From: Cryptomeria japonica
Taxonomy: Eukaryota; Streptophyta; Pinopsida; Cupressales; Cupressaceae
Reading direction: 5' to 3'
NCBI RefSeq assembly: GCF_030272615.1
Contig: NC_081408.1
Span: 767,163,330-767,223,329 of the forward strand
DNA: 60,000 bases
The number at the start of each line of letters is the position of its first letter. Position 1 is the stretch's first letter. This document shows, piece by piece, positions 21,304-30,945 of the stretch. A program made the position numbers and the translations under genes. Below the pieces are notes generated by a model. It saw nothing but the letters and a program-made list of their open reading frames with translations. It was not told where the DNA came from and ran no database searches.

Positions 21304-22144
21304 GCAGGTCGGGGAAAAAAATCTGACCTGCCCATTAGGAATCAAAATTTGCATGTCGGACTTTAAAGTTCGATGTGCAGGGGAAAATGTCTTCCTTGCA
21401 TATCAGACTTTAAAGTCCGATGTTCAAGTTGGGGGAAAGATATTAGCACATTGGACTTTAAAGTTCGATGTGCAAGTGAAACATGCAAAAAGAAATGCAC
21501 ATTGGACTTTAAAGTTCGATGTGCAGGGGGAAGAACAATAGTCGACATGTCGGGTTTTAAAACCGGACATATCAACCAGAGAACACTGGCCATGTCAGGA
21601 ACAAAACCCACTTGCTAACAGATCGGGTTTTAAAACCCGACCTGTTTAGTAGGTAAGAGCATCTCCTGCATATCAGACTTTAAAGTTTGATATGTAGGAG
21701 AGGGGAAAAATGACAAAATCATCACCCTGCATGTCGGGCTTTAAAACCCGACATGCAGGTGAAGAATAAAAGAGGAATAAATTAGGGCATCAGATTTTTA
21801 AAATCTGATGTGCCCTAATTTCGACGAAGAACATAGAGCAAAAGAAAATGACGAACTGAAACAAAAAGGAACAAGCCAAAACAGAAGAAAAACTGAAAAA
21901 CAATAAACCCCTATCTCAACAATGCAAGTCGGACTTTAAAGTCCAACATGCATCTCCCTTTAAGCAAAACTACACATTGGACTTTAAAGTCCGATGTGCA
22001 AGGGGAAATTCCCTGCAGGTCAGACTTTAAAGTTTGATCGATAGAGAAGATTGCCAAAGCATTTCACATCAGACTTTAAAGTCCGATATGCAATTCTATA
22101 TAAGAAACACCCTGTAGGTCGGACTTTAAAGTCCGACCTGTAGG
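21304..22144. repeat. Array of 15 palindromes in left LTR
   Basis: Fifteen inverted repeats of about 28-41 nt are separated by non-conserved spacers. Positions: 21304-21331, 21351-21378, 21398-21425, 21446-21473, 21497-21524, 21544-21573, 21617-21646, 21663-21700, 21726-21759, 21780-21820, 21922-21953, 21971-22000, 22013-22044, 22061-22094, 22111-22144. Most share the 12-bp core GACTTTAAAGTC. Some instead have GGGTTTTAAAACCC or ATTTTTAAAAT. Arm words differ among units (GCAGGTC, GCATGTC, GCACATT, GCATATC, GGGCATC), and the opposite arm is usually the matching complement. The first unit (21304) keeps its arms but has a decayed core. The array lies upstream of the TATA-like block in element orientation, that is, in U3. 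Confidence 0.92.
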
Positions 22145-22313
22145 CTAAACTACAAAATCTAAAAAACTTAAAAATGAGAAAAACAAAAGACAAAAAGAAA
22201 AAGAGGCTAACCGACGGAGTCAATCAACCTTTCCTAGAGGACGTGAGGTATGAAACAGGCCAGTTTCATAGGGTTGTCTCATAATTTTAGCTGCACTAAA
22301 ATCGAGGACAACA

Positions 22314-22565
22314 GCTGGCTCTAACTTGGGAACAACCTACACCACTTGAAGCTTGTAGAATCTATAACTCCAAGTGCCTATATCCATTAGGCTATAGAGT
22401 CAAGTGACAAAAACATTCAAAAAAAAAACACTTACTGAAAAGCAAGACATAGACTTGTGCAACTACACTTATTTGAAAAGGAAACTAACCTAACTTAAAC
22501 TAATTGACAATTGAAACCTTCCTAAATTAAACCATTCAGGGGATTTCCAAAGTAGTTGCCTTTCT
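22314..22565. other. Internal 3' end of gag-only element
   Basis: In element orientation this is the sequence before the 3' LTR. The minus strand beside the LTR reads TTAGAGCCAGC, which is not a convincing polypurine tract. A fairly A-rich stretch without credible frames follows. Confidence 0.4.
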
Positions 22566-22990
22566 TCAGTAGCTTGCAATGCCTTGCATGATCATAGGCA
22601 ACTTTTTATAAATGGAGCACGAACAAGGGTACCGGAACTTGATGCAACACTCCTTGGACAAGATGAACAAATTCATCTTCCTCTTGGGATGAATCATATG
22701 TGCTGCTACTCCAAAGTGGAGTTTTGAAACCAGACTGCTCTTTCTTAGCTGAATATACTTTTTTGGCTTCTTTCTCAAGTATATCCTCTAGCTCATGTAC
22801 AAGTGGGACCTTTGGCTTTCCATTAGCCTCCAACCAAGCAAGATGTCTGATTGGACATCCTCTTCATCATACAAAGACCGAATCCTTCTTACTAGCTGCA
22901 AGTTGAACAACTAGTTTTTCAACCATAACAACCTCATTCTGAACAAAATGATCTTCTTCATGCGATTTAGATGAAAACATGATTGCATTG
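22566..22990 (-). pseudogene. Second, unrecognised coding remnant of gag-only element
   Basis: Downstream of gag on the same strand, a frame with two adjacent stops near 22860 reads a hydrophilic, acidic segment (KVPLVHELEDILEKEAKK, DSSQEEDEFVHLVQG). I recognise no domain. It has no protease D-S/T-G motif and no RT motifs. It may be the C-terminal part of a longer gag or a separate small ORF. Confidence 0.4.
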
Positions 22991-23019
22991 TATTCCTTAG
23001 TAGGGTGTTAACAAACTTT

Positions 23020-24215
23020 TGATTAGAGAGAATCATCAACAAGACTTGAACAAAACTCTTCTCTAGTGCTCATGAAAAGATCTTCATCAAGTTTTGGGGT
23101 AGGTCTCTTATGCAAGATACGTCCAAGTTCATGACCTTGGAGAATGAAAGAATTCATTTCAACTTGACTGGGACCTTCATGCATGTTCACCTTTTCACAT
23201 CTCATGATGTGATTGTCCTCCTCCATGGTACCTGGCATCATCTTTTCTTTTTGTTCAATAGCTTTTTGGAACTGCATAAACCAAATTTGAGAGGCGCCAG
23301 CTATGTCTAATTCCTCCTCTTGGAATAGACCAACAAGATCACTTTGTTTAGATTCAGAGTCCTCCATTACTGCATTTGTTGATGGTGCCTCAAGTTCAAG
23401 CTGTTCTGGTGGTGAAGGAATCTTGCCTTTATTTCTAGCCACATAAGTAGGAGTAGTATTTGGATATGGGCTCCTAGGAGTGTCTTCATAAGGGGAAGAA
23501 AATACACCTTGAGCTATATGCTTTTTTAGGGCAAGCAACTCATTATCCAACCTCTGCACCATGGTATTTTCTCTCTTGGTAGACCATGATCCCAAAGAAG
23601 AGTTTTCTTTGGACCCATTTGGCTCTATCTTTATCTTACCTGCAAGGATAAGATCATTTTCAACCTCAATAGCTAAGGTTTGTGCAGCTGCAAGGTCTCT
23701 TAGAACTTCTCTTCTCAACAAGAAACTCACCTCAAGTGACTGAACATTGATGAAGAAGCGCTTCAAATTTGCAGCAGTAGGCTGAGAAGCAACCGGGATG
23801 CAGTTATGCAGCTTGTTGAATTTAGCAACAAATTCCCGCATGGGCTTCTACTGTTCCTTCTTCATTTGAGTCAATTTCTCCAAGAGCGCATGCTCATCTT
23901 CTACAGGTTTGAACCTTACCTCAAAACTTGTTTTGAGAGTATCCCAATTGGTGATAGAGTTATCAGGAAAATGGTAAAACCAATTAGCAGCTACACCTTT
24001 TAAGGTTTCAATAACTAACCTTACAAATATATCTTCATCCTCAACTCTCAAAACACCACATGCAATATAAAATATAGCGATGTGTTCATCAGGATGTTGA
24101 GCACCATCACCCAAAAAATTGGGAAAGTTCTTCCGTGAACCATCAGGGAGAACATGTAAGGGTAGAGTCAAGTTCAACGGACCAAAAGCATTTCCCAAGG
24201 ACCTTGAGCTGCCAT
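23020..24215 (-). pseudogene. Gag protein of gag-only element
   Basis: The probable start is the ATG at 24213-24215 (MAAQGPW), directly followed by a one-base deletion. After that GNAFGPLNLTLPLHVLPDG continues, with LGDGAQHPDEHIAIFYIACG, TLKGVAANWFYHFPDNSITN and WDTLKTSFEVRFKP. This is the W...F...W pattern of the retrotransposon gag family, about residues 35-110. An in-frame TAG (expected CAG) occurs near 23848. The frame then continues with REFVAKFNKLHNCIP and FLLRREVLRDLAAAQTLAIE to the stop at 23023. No zinc knuckle is evident. Gag would form the particle; apart from the deletion and stop it is well conserved in length. Confidence 0.75.
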
Positions 24216-24327
24216 TTTATATATATCCTTGGTGAAAGTTTGATAAATTATAAGGAAACAAATTAAAATGAATAGGATACTAGTATACTTCAACCAAAAG
24301 TATGAGGTTTTTGGATGCGTATCATAT

Positions 24328-24344
24328 CCCCAACAGAGTCACCA
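24328..24344 (-). other. Primer binding site (tRNA-Arg type) of gag-only element
   Basis: The minus strand reads TGGTGACTCTGTTGGGG, nine bases from the LTR. It matches the complement of a plant tRNA-Arg 3' end (TGGCGACTCCGCTGGGG) except at three C-to-T positions, two of them in former CpG dinucleotides. Confidence 0.75.
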
Positions 24345-25074
24345 AAAAACTATTGGGTGAATATTTTGTCACCAATATACCAATGACAAAATATATGACT
24401 CACACACAGCTATGTTGAGAAATTAATTTCTCCTCTCATCAAGGGGAGGTTCCCTTTGTAATTTCTTCTCTAATTAATAAGAAATTAAAATCTTTGGGTT
24501 GGTATTGGGCATATAACTCTCTTTTTTCAAAGTCTATGTATTCTCCCTCCACCTTGTTACAATTCTCTATCCCTTTGTATATTTAAAGAAAAGAACAATG
24601 AATTTAACAAACTGTGCTAAAACTTACAATCAAGTAGCACAAAGTCTCCCTTACATGGAACACTAACTCAAATTGATTATTACAAATAATTAGAAACTTA
24701 ACCTGCAGCTCAAAGTTTTCAAGCATAAATTCTTAATCCTTTAAACTACAAGTAACTACAGTAATACAAAGCCTACCACTAATCACTTAATTATCAGAAA
24801 ATTTCTCAAATATGCAAGGAGTACAAAGTCTACTCGTATAATTCAAGAGCTCTTTTACTCAAGTAACAATATCTCAAATATCAAGGAAGCAAAGAACATA
24901 TACAAGTAATGAACATAAGAACATTAACTCATATAAACAACTTTTTTTGATACAACACAAAGTTTGAGATCAAACGAAATTGATTTCTTTATTTGCTCGA
25001 TAGAATCTTCACAACAAAAGCTCAAAGTCTTAGTGGAGGCAAAAATTCTATAGAGTTTTTCTTAGCATTGAAAA

Positions 25075-25375
25075 GATAAATATTTACAAATGAAGGTCCT
25101 CCTTAAATAGGAAAAGAATGGAGAAAAATGTGGGCACAGTTGACTAATTCAACTGCATAGTCCCACTTGACTACAACTACAGCAGAAAGAAAATATGCAG
25201 TTGCGAGAAAACTTGTAGAGGTACATATTTACAAATGAAGGTCCTCCTTAAATAGGAAAAGAATGTAGAAAAATGTGGGCACAATTGACTAATTCAACTA
25301 CACAATCCCACTTGACTACAACTACAGCAAAAAGAAAATATGCAGCTGTGAGAAAACTTGCAGCATCTAACAATG
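25075..25375 (-). promoter_or_regulatory. Duplicated TATA-like promoter block (right LTR)
   Basis: Two 145-bp blocks each contain, on the minus strand, CTATTTAAGGAGGACC (TATTTAAG at 25102-25109 and 25247-25254). Their place between the palindrome array and the gag side of the LTR fits the U3/R boundary. Promoter function is inferred from position and motif. Confidence 0.5.
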
Positions 25376-25676
25376 CAACTACATGAAAAGAAAGTGTCAA
25401 AAAGGGGACACTTTACTCATCTTTCTCCTCCTCATTGGATTTCTGAAATTCTTCAAACCGAGCCAAAGTAACTTCCATCTCAGCTTTGTCTGGCACCATA
25501 TAGACAATCTCATTAGCACATCTTCTTTTCTCTATCGATTTGTTGGGAGAGGGCTCAGATGTTTCAACATTAATCATTAGTCTCTCGAAGATCATCAGCA
25601 TCAGAAGGACAAATTACATCAATTGGGACAATAATTTGGGGTAAAAAGGGACTTGGGAATAAAATTGTCGAAAACT

Positions 25677-26533
25677 GGCAGGTTTGGGGAAAAAGTCCAA
25701 CCTACCCATTAGGAATCAAAATTTGCACGTCGGACTTTGTAGTCCGATGTGCAGGGGCAAAACGTCTTCCTTGCATATCGGACTTTAAAGTCCGATGTGC
25801 AAGTTGGGGGAAAGATATTAGCACATTGGACTTTAAAGTCCGATGTGCAAGTGAAATAAGCAAAAAGAAATGCACATCCGACTTTAAAGTCTGATGTGCA
25901 GGGGAAGAACAATAGTCGACATGTCGGGTTTTAAAACCTGACATGTCAACCAGAGAAAACCAGCCTACATATCAGACCTTATAGTCCGATATGTAGGAAA
26001 CAAAACCCACCTGCTAACACGTCGGGTTTTAAAACCCGACCTATTTAGTAGGTAAGAGCATCTCCTGCATATTGCACTTTAAAGTCCAATATGTAGGAGA
26101 AGGGAAAAATGACAAAATCATCACCCTGCATGTCGAGCTTTAAAACCCGACATGCAGGTTAAGAATGAAAGAGGATGAAATTAGGGCATCAGATTTTTAA
26201 AATCCAATTTGCCCTAATTTCGACGACGAACCTAACGAAAAATAAAATGACAAATTGAAGCAAAAAGGAACAAGCCAAAAAAGAAGAAAAACCGAAAAAC
26301 AGTAAACCCCTACCTCAACAATGCAAGTCAGAATTTAAAGTCCGACATGCATCTCCCTTTAAGCAAAACTACAGATTGGACTTTAAAGTCCGATGTGCAA
26401 GGGGCAGGTCGGACTTTAAAGTCTGATCTGTAGAGAAGATTGTCAAAACATTGCACATCGGACTTTAAAGTCTAATGTGCAATTCTATTTAAGAAACACC
26501 CTGCAGGTCAGTTTTAAAAGTCCGACCTGCAGG
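25677..26533. repeat. Array of 16 palindromes in right LTR
   Basis: Units lie at 25677-25706, 25725-25752, 25773-25800, 25821-25848, 25871-25900, 25918-25947, 25964-25997, 26016-26046, 26061-26100, 26125-26158, 26179-26219, 26321-26352, 26370-26399, 26404-26431, 26450-26483 and 26499-26533. They correspond one to one and in order with the left array, except that 25964-25997 has no left counterpart. The unit at 25773 pairs GCATATCGGACTTT with AAAGTCCGATGTGC. The unit at 25918 pairs GACATGTCGGGTTT with AAAACCTGACATGTC. Confidence 0.92.
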
Positions 26534-26657
26534 CTAAACTACAAAATCTAAAAAACTTAAAAATGAGAAAAGCAAAAGCGGACGACGTGAGGTACGAAAT
26601 AGACCAGTTTCGTAGGGTTGCCTCACAATTTTAGCCGCATTGAAATCGAGGACAACA

Positions 26658-27629
26658 TATATATATTTGAAACACATTTAATATCAAAAATATTACTGAC
26701 ATCAAAATTGTTAGTATTAACATTAATGTAGTTGTAAATTTGACTATGATATTATCCAAATAGTGAGAATTATAATTATCAACTATTAAATCCGTTCTTT
26801 AATATTCATGCAGGGACTGAATTACTTCCAAATGCATTATTTTCCATTTTCAAAAATTTAGACAGATTGGGTACCATTGTAGTGTTATGCTTCTCTACCT
26901 AATTAATATTTATATTTAAAAATACTATTTAAGATGTCTACTTAAAAATTAGCAATATTTATGAAACTTCTAGTTTTAGAAATTGCTGCCAAAAAAAAAT
27001 GGAACAATTGACTCTAATTTCTAAACCAAAAACCAAAATTGAGAGCTTGTTTATATAAAGGTAGATCTCCTGTAATAAAGAAGTCTCCATTGGCTGTGCT
27101 TTAAATGGACTTTTCAGTTAAAAAAAGAAAAACGGCTTCGCTTAGATAAGTATTAGGCGAAACAAAAACCGAAAAAGATATCAAACAAAACAGAAAAATT
27201 CTCATTTGTTCAGTAACCTTACCTGTCGTGGATAATCCTACAGCTCATTTCAGGACTCTGAGAAATATTCGAAATCAAAACTCATAATATCATGGTTGCC
27301 AGTTAAGGTTTGATTTGATCTTCTACTTCCCAGCAATTTGATTTGATCCCGTGAAGTAGCATTTGCCTATTTTCTAGCGAAAATTTTCGGCAACAACAGA
27401 GGGAAGTTGGGAACAATATAGAATCGACAAATAGAAAGCGGACAAAGTGTATTGTAAAATAAAATAAAAATAAGAAGCCCTAACCCTGAGCTTCTGATTT
27501 AGGGACAGGTTTCTATTGAAATATCAATGTTTCAAAATCAAAATACTCCAAATTGCAGCAACGAGGCATACATTTTACTCTGTATTCCTTGTTTTTAACA
27601 TTGTTTTTGGCGTAATGCGCTGTTATTTT
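26658..27629. other. Spacer with promoter-like sequence
   Basis: AT-rich sequence with no open frame of note. Around 27049-27062 it has TTTATATAAAGG, a TATA-like motif, and around 27478 CCCTAACCCTGAG. Together with the exon-like segment downstream these could be the upstream part of an old gene, but nothing confirms transcription. Confidence 0.35.
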
Positions 27630-27722
27630 GGGTGTATTTATTTCAGCGACATGGTTGATAATTTTTTGCTGGACGCCATTGTCTCTCAGAATGGGTGGAA
27701 TCGGAAAGAACTCACTGGTATG
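27630..27722 (+). other. Exon-like segment (MVDNFLLDAIVSQNGW...)
   Basis: TATTTATTTCAG is followed by CGACATGG, then an open segment coding MVDNFLLDAIVSQNGW and NRKELTG. It ends at ACTG before GTATGG, a plausible donor. The acceptor, a well-placed ATG and a denser GC composition than the surroundings suggest a real or former coding exon. I do not recognise the protein. A second open stretch at 28177-28395 (LKNVAKNHSYYAERSK) might belong to the same broken gene. Confidence 0.3.
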
Positions 27723-28741
27723 GACTTTGTTACAGAGATTTTCATTTTTATTCTGGGTAGTTGCATTATTAGAAGAATATGTATTTTACAAATATGTCTA
27801 AAATTGTTGTCTGTAACTATGTTGGATTAACAAATTATTTAAAAATTTATTTCAATCAGTGAGAATCTTGAATATGTTTTTTTTTTCCAAAAATTAATTT
27901 TCTTAGAATTTTTATGTAAAAGTTTCAAATTTGTAATTTGTGAAAATTTTAACTAAACATTTAGACAGTATAAACTTCAAATAAGATGAAATATTTTACG
28001 CAAATTAGCACTAAAAATCATGACAATTTTTTAATCCAAAACTAGGGCAATAAAAATATTTAACAATTGGAATGATAAAATTTACCATGAGCCATATACT
28101 ACACAACTTTATCTGCTACTGTTCAGTTTAGGTAGAAACTGTAAACATAAGGTAATAGTAAATATTTATTTTACATTTGTATTGCATATATAGGAATTTA
28201 TTCTTTAAAAATTTTAATATGGAAGATATATATAGATGGATATTAGAGTTGGAGAATTTTTTTTTTCCTGGGGAAGAAAAAATGCTTTCGTTGAAGAATG
28301 TGGCAAAGAACCATTCTTATTACGCCGAGAGGTCTAAAACTACAATAGCGGCCCCTATAGACCTCAACCATTTCGTGTACATTAAAACACCAGATTAAAT
28401 CTCGGGACAATTTGAAATCATCACCGTTCACCATCTATTGTAAAAAGTTTGCATTACCATTTATTATAATAAATTTGCATTATATTATAAGTTTACATTA
28501 TGAACTCAATGAAATACAATCACTACATTGTAGGCATTTGGAAATGTGTGCAAAAAATGAATTATGTGTCTTTCTTTCGTTTTTCTTTTTTATTTATGAT
28601 CTTTATTTTACTCTGTTGATGGATTAGGGGCGTGATCTGCAATGTTGGTGAAAAACATTCACACAATCAAATTTAGAAACAATACATCATGTCTCAGTCT
28701 CATATATTATAGATATTTAATTTACTAGCATTAATTTTCAT
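27723..28741. other. Spacer, partly open frame at 28177-28395
   Basis: AT-rich, with one 73-residue open frame that resembles no known family and shares a short word series with 17699-17740. No terminal repeats or RNA genes are seen up to the truncated LTR of Copia-2. Confidence 0.4.
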
Positions 28742-29191
28742 TAGTGACACAATATTTTTGGGCAATTGTCCGAAAATATTTATTAACTACAACAAATCAA
28801 GAGATAGAAATACTGCTTGCCTCTCACTGGCAGAGCTTCGACGACCTCCTAATTTCTCCTGCTAAGATTCCACCCCACTAATATCTCAACGCTATCACTG
28901 CGCCCTTGCTAACACTGCAAGTTTCTCCACAAACTTCATATGCTCCAAATGACCCTTGACCCCTTTTTATACTACTCTCATTGGAAAACCAACGGCCGAG
29001 ATTAATTCTCAATCAACGGTTGAGATTAATAACAACTAAACAACCCTAACAAAATTGGTTCCTAGAAGTTTCTAAAAGAGATCAAATAATTAACAAATAA
29101 TTGTCCCTATCTAACAAAATTTGTTTAGCAAACAATTATTTACTAATTATTACATATGGAGAACCAGTTGTCCTAGCTAACCAAACTAGCA
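28742..29191 (-). repeat. Copia-2 3' LTR, truncated
   Basis: Homology with 33336-33974 begins at TAGTGACACAATATTT and ends CCAAACTAGCA. Besides the missing first ~130 bp, an internal segment after CAATTGTC is absent. Confidence 0.85.
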
Positions 29192-29204
29192 CTCCCTCTT
29201 AGCG
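29192..29204 (-). other. Copia-2 polypurine tract
   Basis: The minus strand reads CGCTAAGAGGGAG immediately before TGCTAGTTTGG. It is nearly identical to the Copia-3 PPT. Confidence 0.8.
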
Positions 29205-30945
29205 AGGAATCTATTCTACATGACACCCAACTCCTCTCTGAAGAAGATGAATTTCACCTTCCCTAATGCCTTTGTTAGAATGTCTGCTACCTGCTAATCT
29301 GTAGGTATAAACTGTAGCTGAACAATCCCCCACTGTACACAATCTTTGATGAAGTGATACCTGATGTCTATATGTTTCAACCTATCATGAAACATCGAAT
29401 TCTCAGTCAACTTGATACAACTCTGATTGTCGCAATGTATCACTATAGTCTTCACCTTCTGACCAAACAAGGCTACTAGCCACTTCCGAAGCCATATAGC
29501 TTCACATGTTGCCATGCTAGTTGCTATGTATTCTGAATCTGCAGAACTCGGAGCCACAGACTTCTGCTTCCTACTAAACCAAGAGACAACGCCTGATCCT
29601 ATACTAAAACAACACCCTAAAGTGCTTCTCTTGTCTATTGTTTTACTTGCCCAATCTGGGTCAGTATGGCCCATCAACCTGATTCCTTCACTTTGAGCAT
29701 ACCTAATCCCATACTCGATTGTACCTCACAAATAACGCAACACATGCTTTTTCATTGTCCAATGTACTCCCTTTGGCTCAACCATGAATTGACTAAGAGA
29801 GTTTAGTGTAAATGCTATATTTGGCCTAGTGTTGACCAAATACATGAGAGAACCAATCAACTGCCAATATAAGGTAGGATCTACGTCCTTCTCCCTGGAT
29901 GTGTCTACCTTCCTCCAATTCATGATCATAGGTGTAAACATGGCTTTGCAATCCTCCATCGTAAACCTTTTCAAGATTTCTATGCAATATTTCCCTTGTC
30001 CAAGGAAAATTTTTCCATCTGTCTACCACACTTCCATGCCTAGAAAGTAGTGCATAAGTCCCAAATCCTTCATCTTGAACTCTGCTGCAAGGTCCCTCTT
30101 GCATACTTCTATGAGCCCCAGTGAACCTGTTAGAAACAAGTCATCCACGTATAGGACAAGAATGAGAATCTCACCCCCAACCACCGAGTAGTAGAGGTTA
30201 GCATCTATCTCACTCTTCACAAAACCCATTTCCTGCAAGTAACTATCAATGCGCTCATACCATGCTCTAGGAGCCTGCTTGAGTCTGTACAAATCTCTCT
30301 TCAATCGACACACGTGGGTCTTTTTGTTGTGTGCTACAAAGCCTCCCGATTGTTCTATGTATACCTCCTCTTCCAACTCGCCATTTAGGAATGTTGTCTT
30401 GACATCCATTTGATGGATCTGCCATCCCATATGTGTTGAAACTGAGATTATAGCTTGTATAGAAGTATACCTGGCCACTGGAGAAAATGTCTCCTCATAG
30501 TCTATTCCCTCCTTCTGAGAGAACCCCTTTTCCACGAACCTTGCCTTGTATTTCTCGATGCTACCTTCCGCACTGTGCTTGATCTTGTAGATCCAGCGCG
30601 ATCCAACCACAACCCTATTTGTTGGTCTAAGAACTACCTCCTACACATTAGTCTGCATTATTGAGGTATATTCCTCAACCATTGCATCTTTCCACACCTG
30701 ATTTTGTGTAGCCTCCTGATAGCTAGATGGTTTGCTATCTACCAACTACCTAACTAATACAACATAGTCATCATACCTGGTTGGTTGTCTCCATTGTCTA
30801 CTACTCCTAGGAGTACCCACTAACTCTTGAGCATTCTTTTATGTTTGATGAACCTTATGGTTCCTACTCCCAACTCTAGACGATAAAATGTCAACCTCCA
30901 TGTCTTCTTGATGCATCTCTTCCTCCACCTATTTCTCCATACTCT
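29205..30945 (-). pseudogene. Copia-2 reverse transcriptase and RNase H
   Basis: RT motifs in order: [10 protein letters not shown] (about 30580-30610), [38 protein letters not shown] and the catalytic LVLYVDDLFLTG near 30150. The connection region (TRPNIAFTLNSLSQF) and RNase H (GHTDPDWASKTIDKRST, APSSADSEY, HCDNQSCIKL, KHIDIRYHFI) follow to about 29290. Stops interrupt before DGKIFLGQG, at the RYL-GT junction and after IPTD. The RNase H first site reads TDPDW where Copia-3 has TDADW. Confidence 0.9.

Larger units (their letters stand above)
20481..22313 (-). repeat. Left (3') LTR of gag-only element
   Basis: Homologous to 24354-26657 from about 20490 onward (for example TTCAAGAGCTCTTTTACTCA, and near the end AAATCGAGGACAACA at 22299-22313). 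It is shorter because about 440 bp near its plus-strand start are missing. It contains a 145-bp promoter-like duplication (about 20705-21000) and fifteen palindromes (21304-22144). Confidence 0.85.
20463..26657 (-). mobile_element. Gag-only LTR element (LARD-like) with palindrome-bearing LTRs
   Basis: Two long direct repeats (20481-22313 and 24354-26657) flank a gag-like gene on the minus strand. Next to the right repeat is a PBS resembling the 3' end of tRNA-Arg. There is no protease, RT, RNase H or integrase, so the element would need enzymes supplied in trans. The gag resembles the retrotransposon gag family of Ty3/gypsy elements. The left LTR lacks about 440 bp near its plus-strand start relative to the right one. 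It is preceded by a second PBS-like sequence (20463-20471), suggesting a tandem recombination product. Confidence 0.85.
24354..26657 (-). repeat. Right (5') LTR of gag-only element
   Basis: About 2.3 kb, starting TGGGTGAATATT and ending GAGGACAACA on the plus strand, with TG...CA ends. It is the longer of the two copies and carries the promoter-like duplication (25075-25375) and sixteen palindromes (25677-26533). The flank after its end begins TATATATATT. Confidence 0.85.

Noticed and set aside
21353-21618. Repeated peptides such as SDFKVRC in several frames as a coding repeat protein
   Set aside because: Both strands give similar peptides because the DNA is palindromic; the symmetry is at DNA level and no frame is long.
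21304-26533. CRISPR-like array
   Set aside because: Repeats are palindromes with varying arms inside LTRs of a plant retroelement, spacers are irregular, and there are no cas genes.
26651-26662. TATAT as target-site duplication of the gag-only element
   Set aside because: TATAT occurs on both sides (20458-20462 and 26658-26662), but the flanks are AT-rich and the left boundary is a PBS remnant rather than an LTR end, so the match is not trusted.
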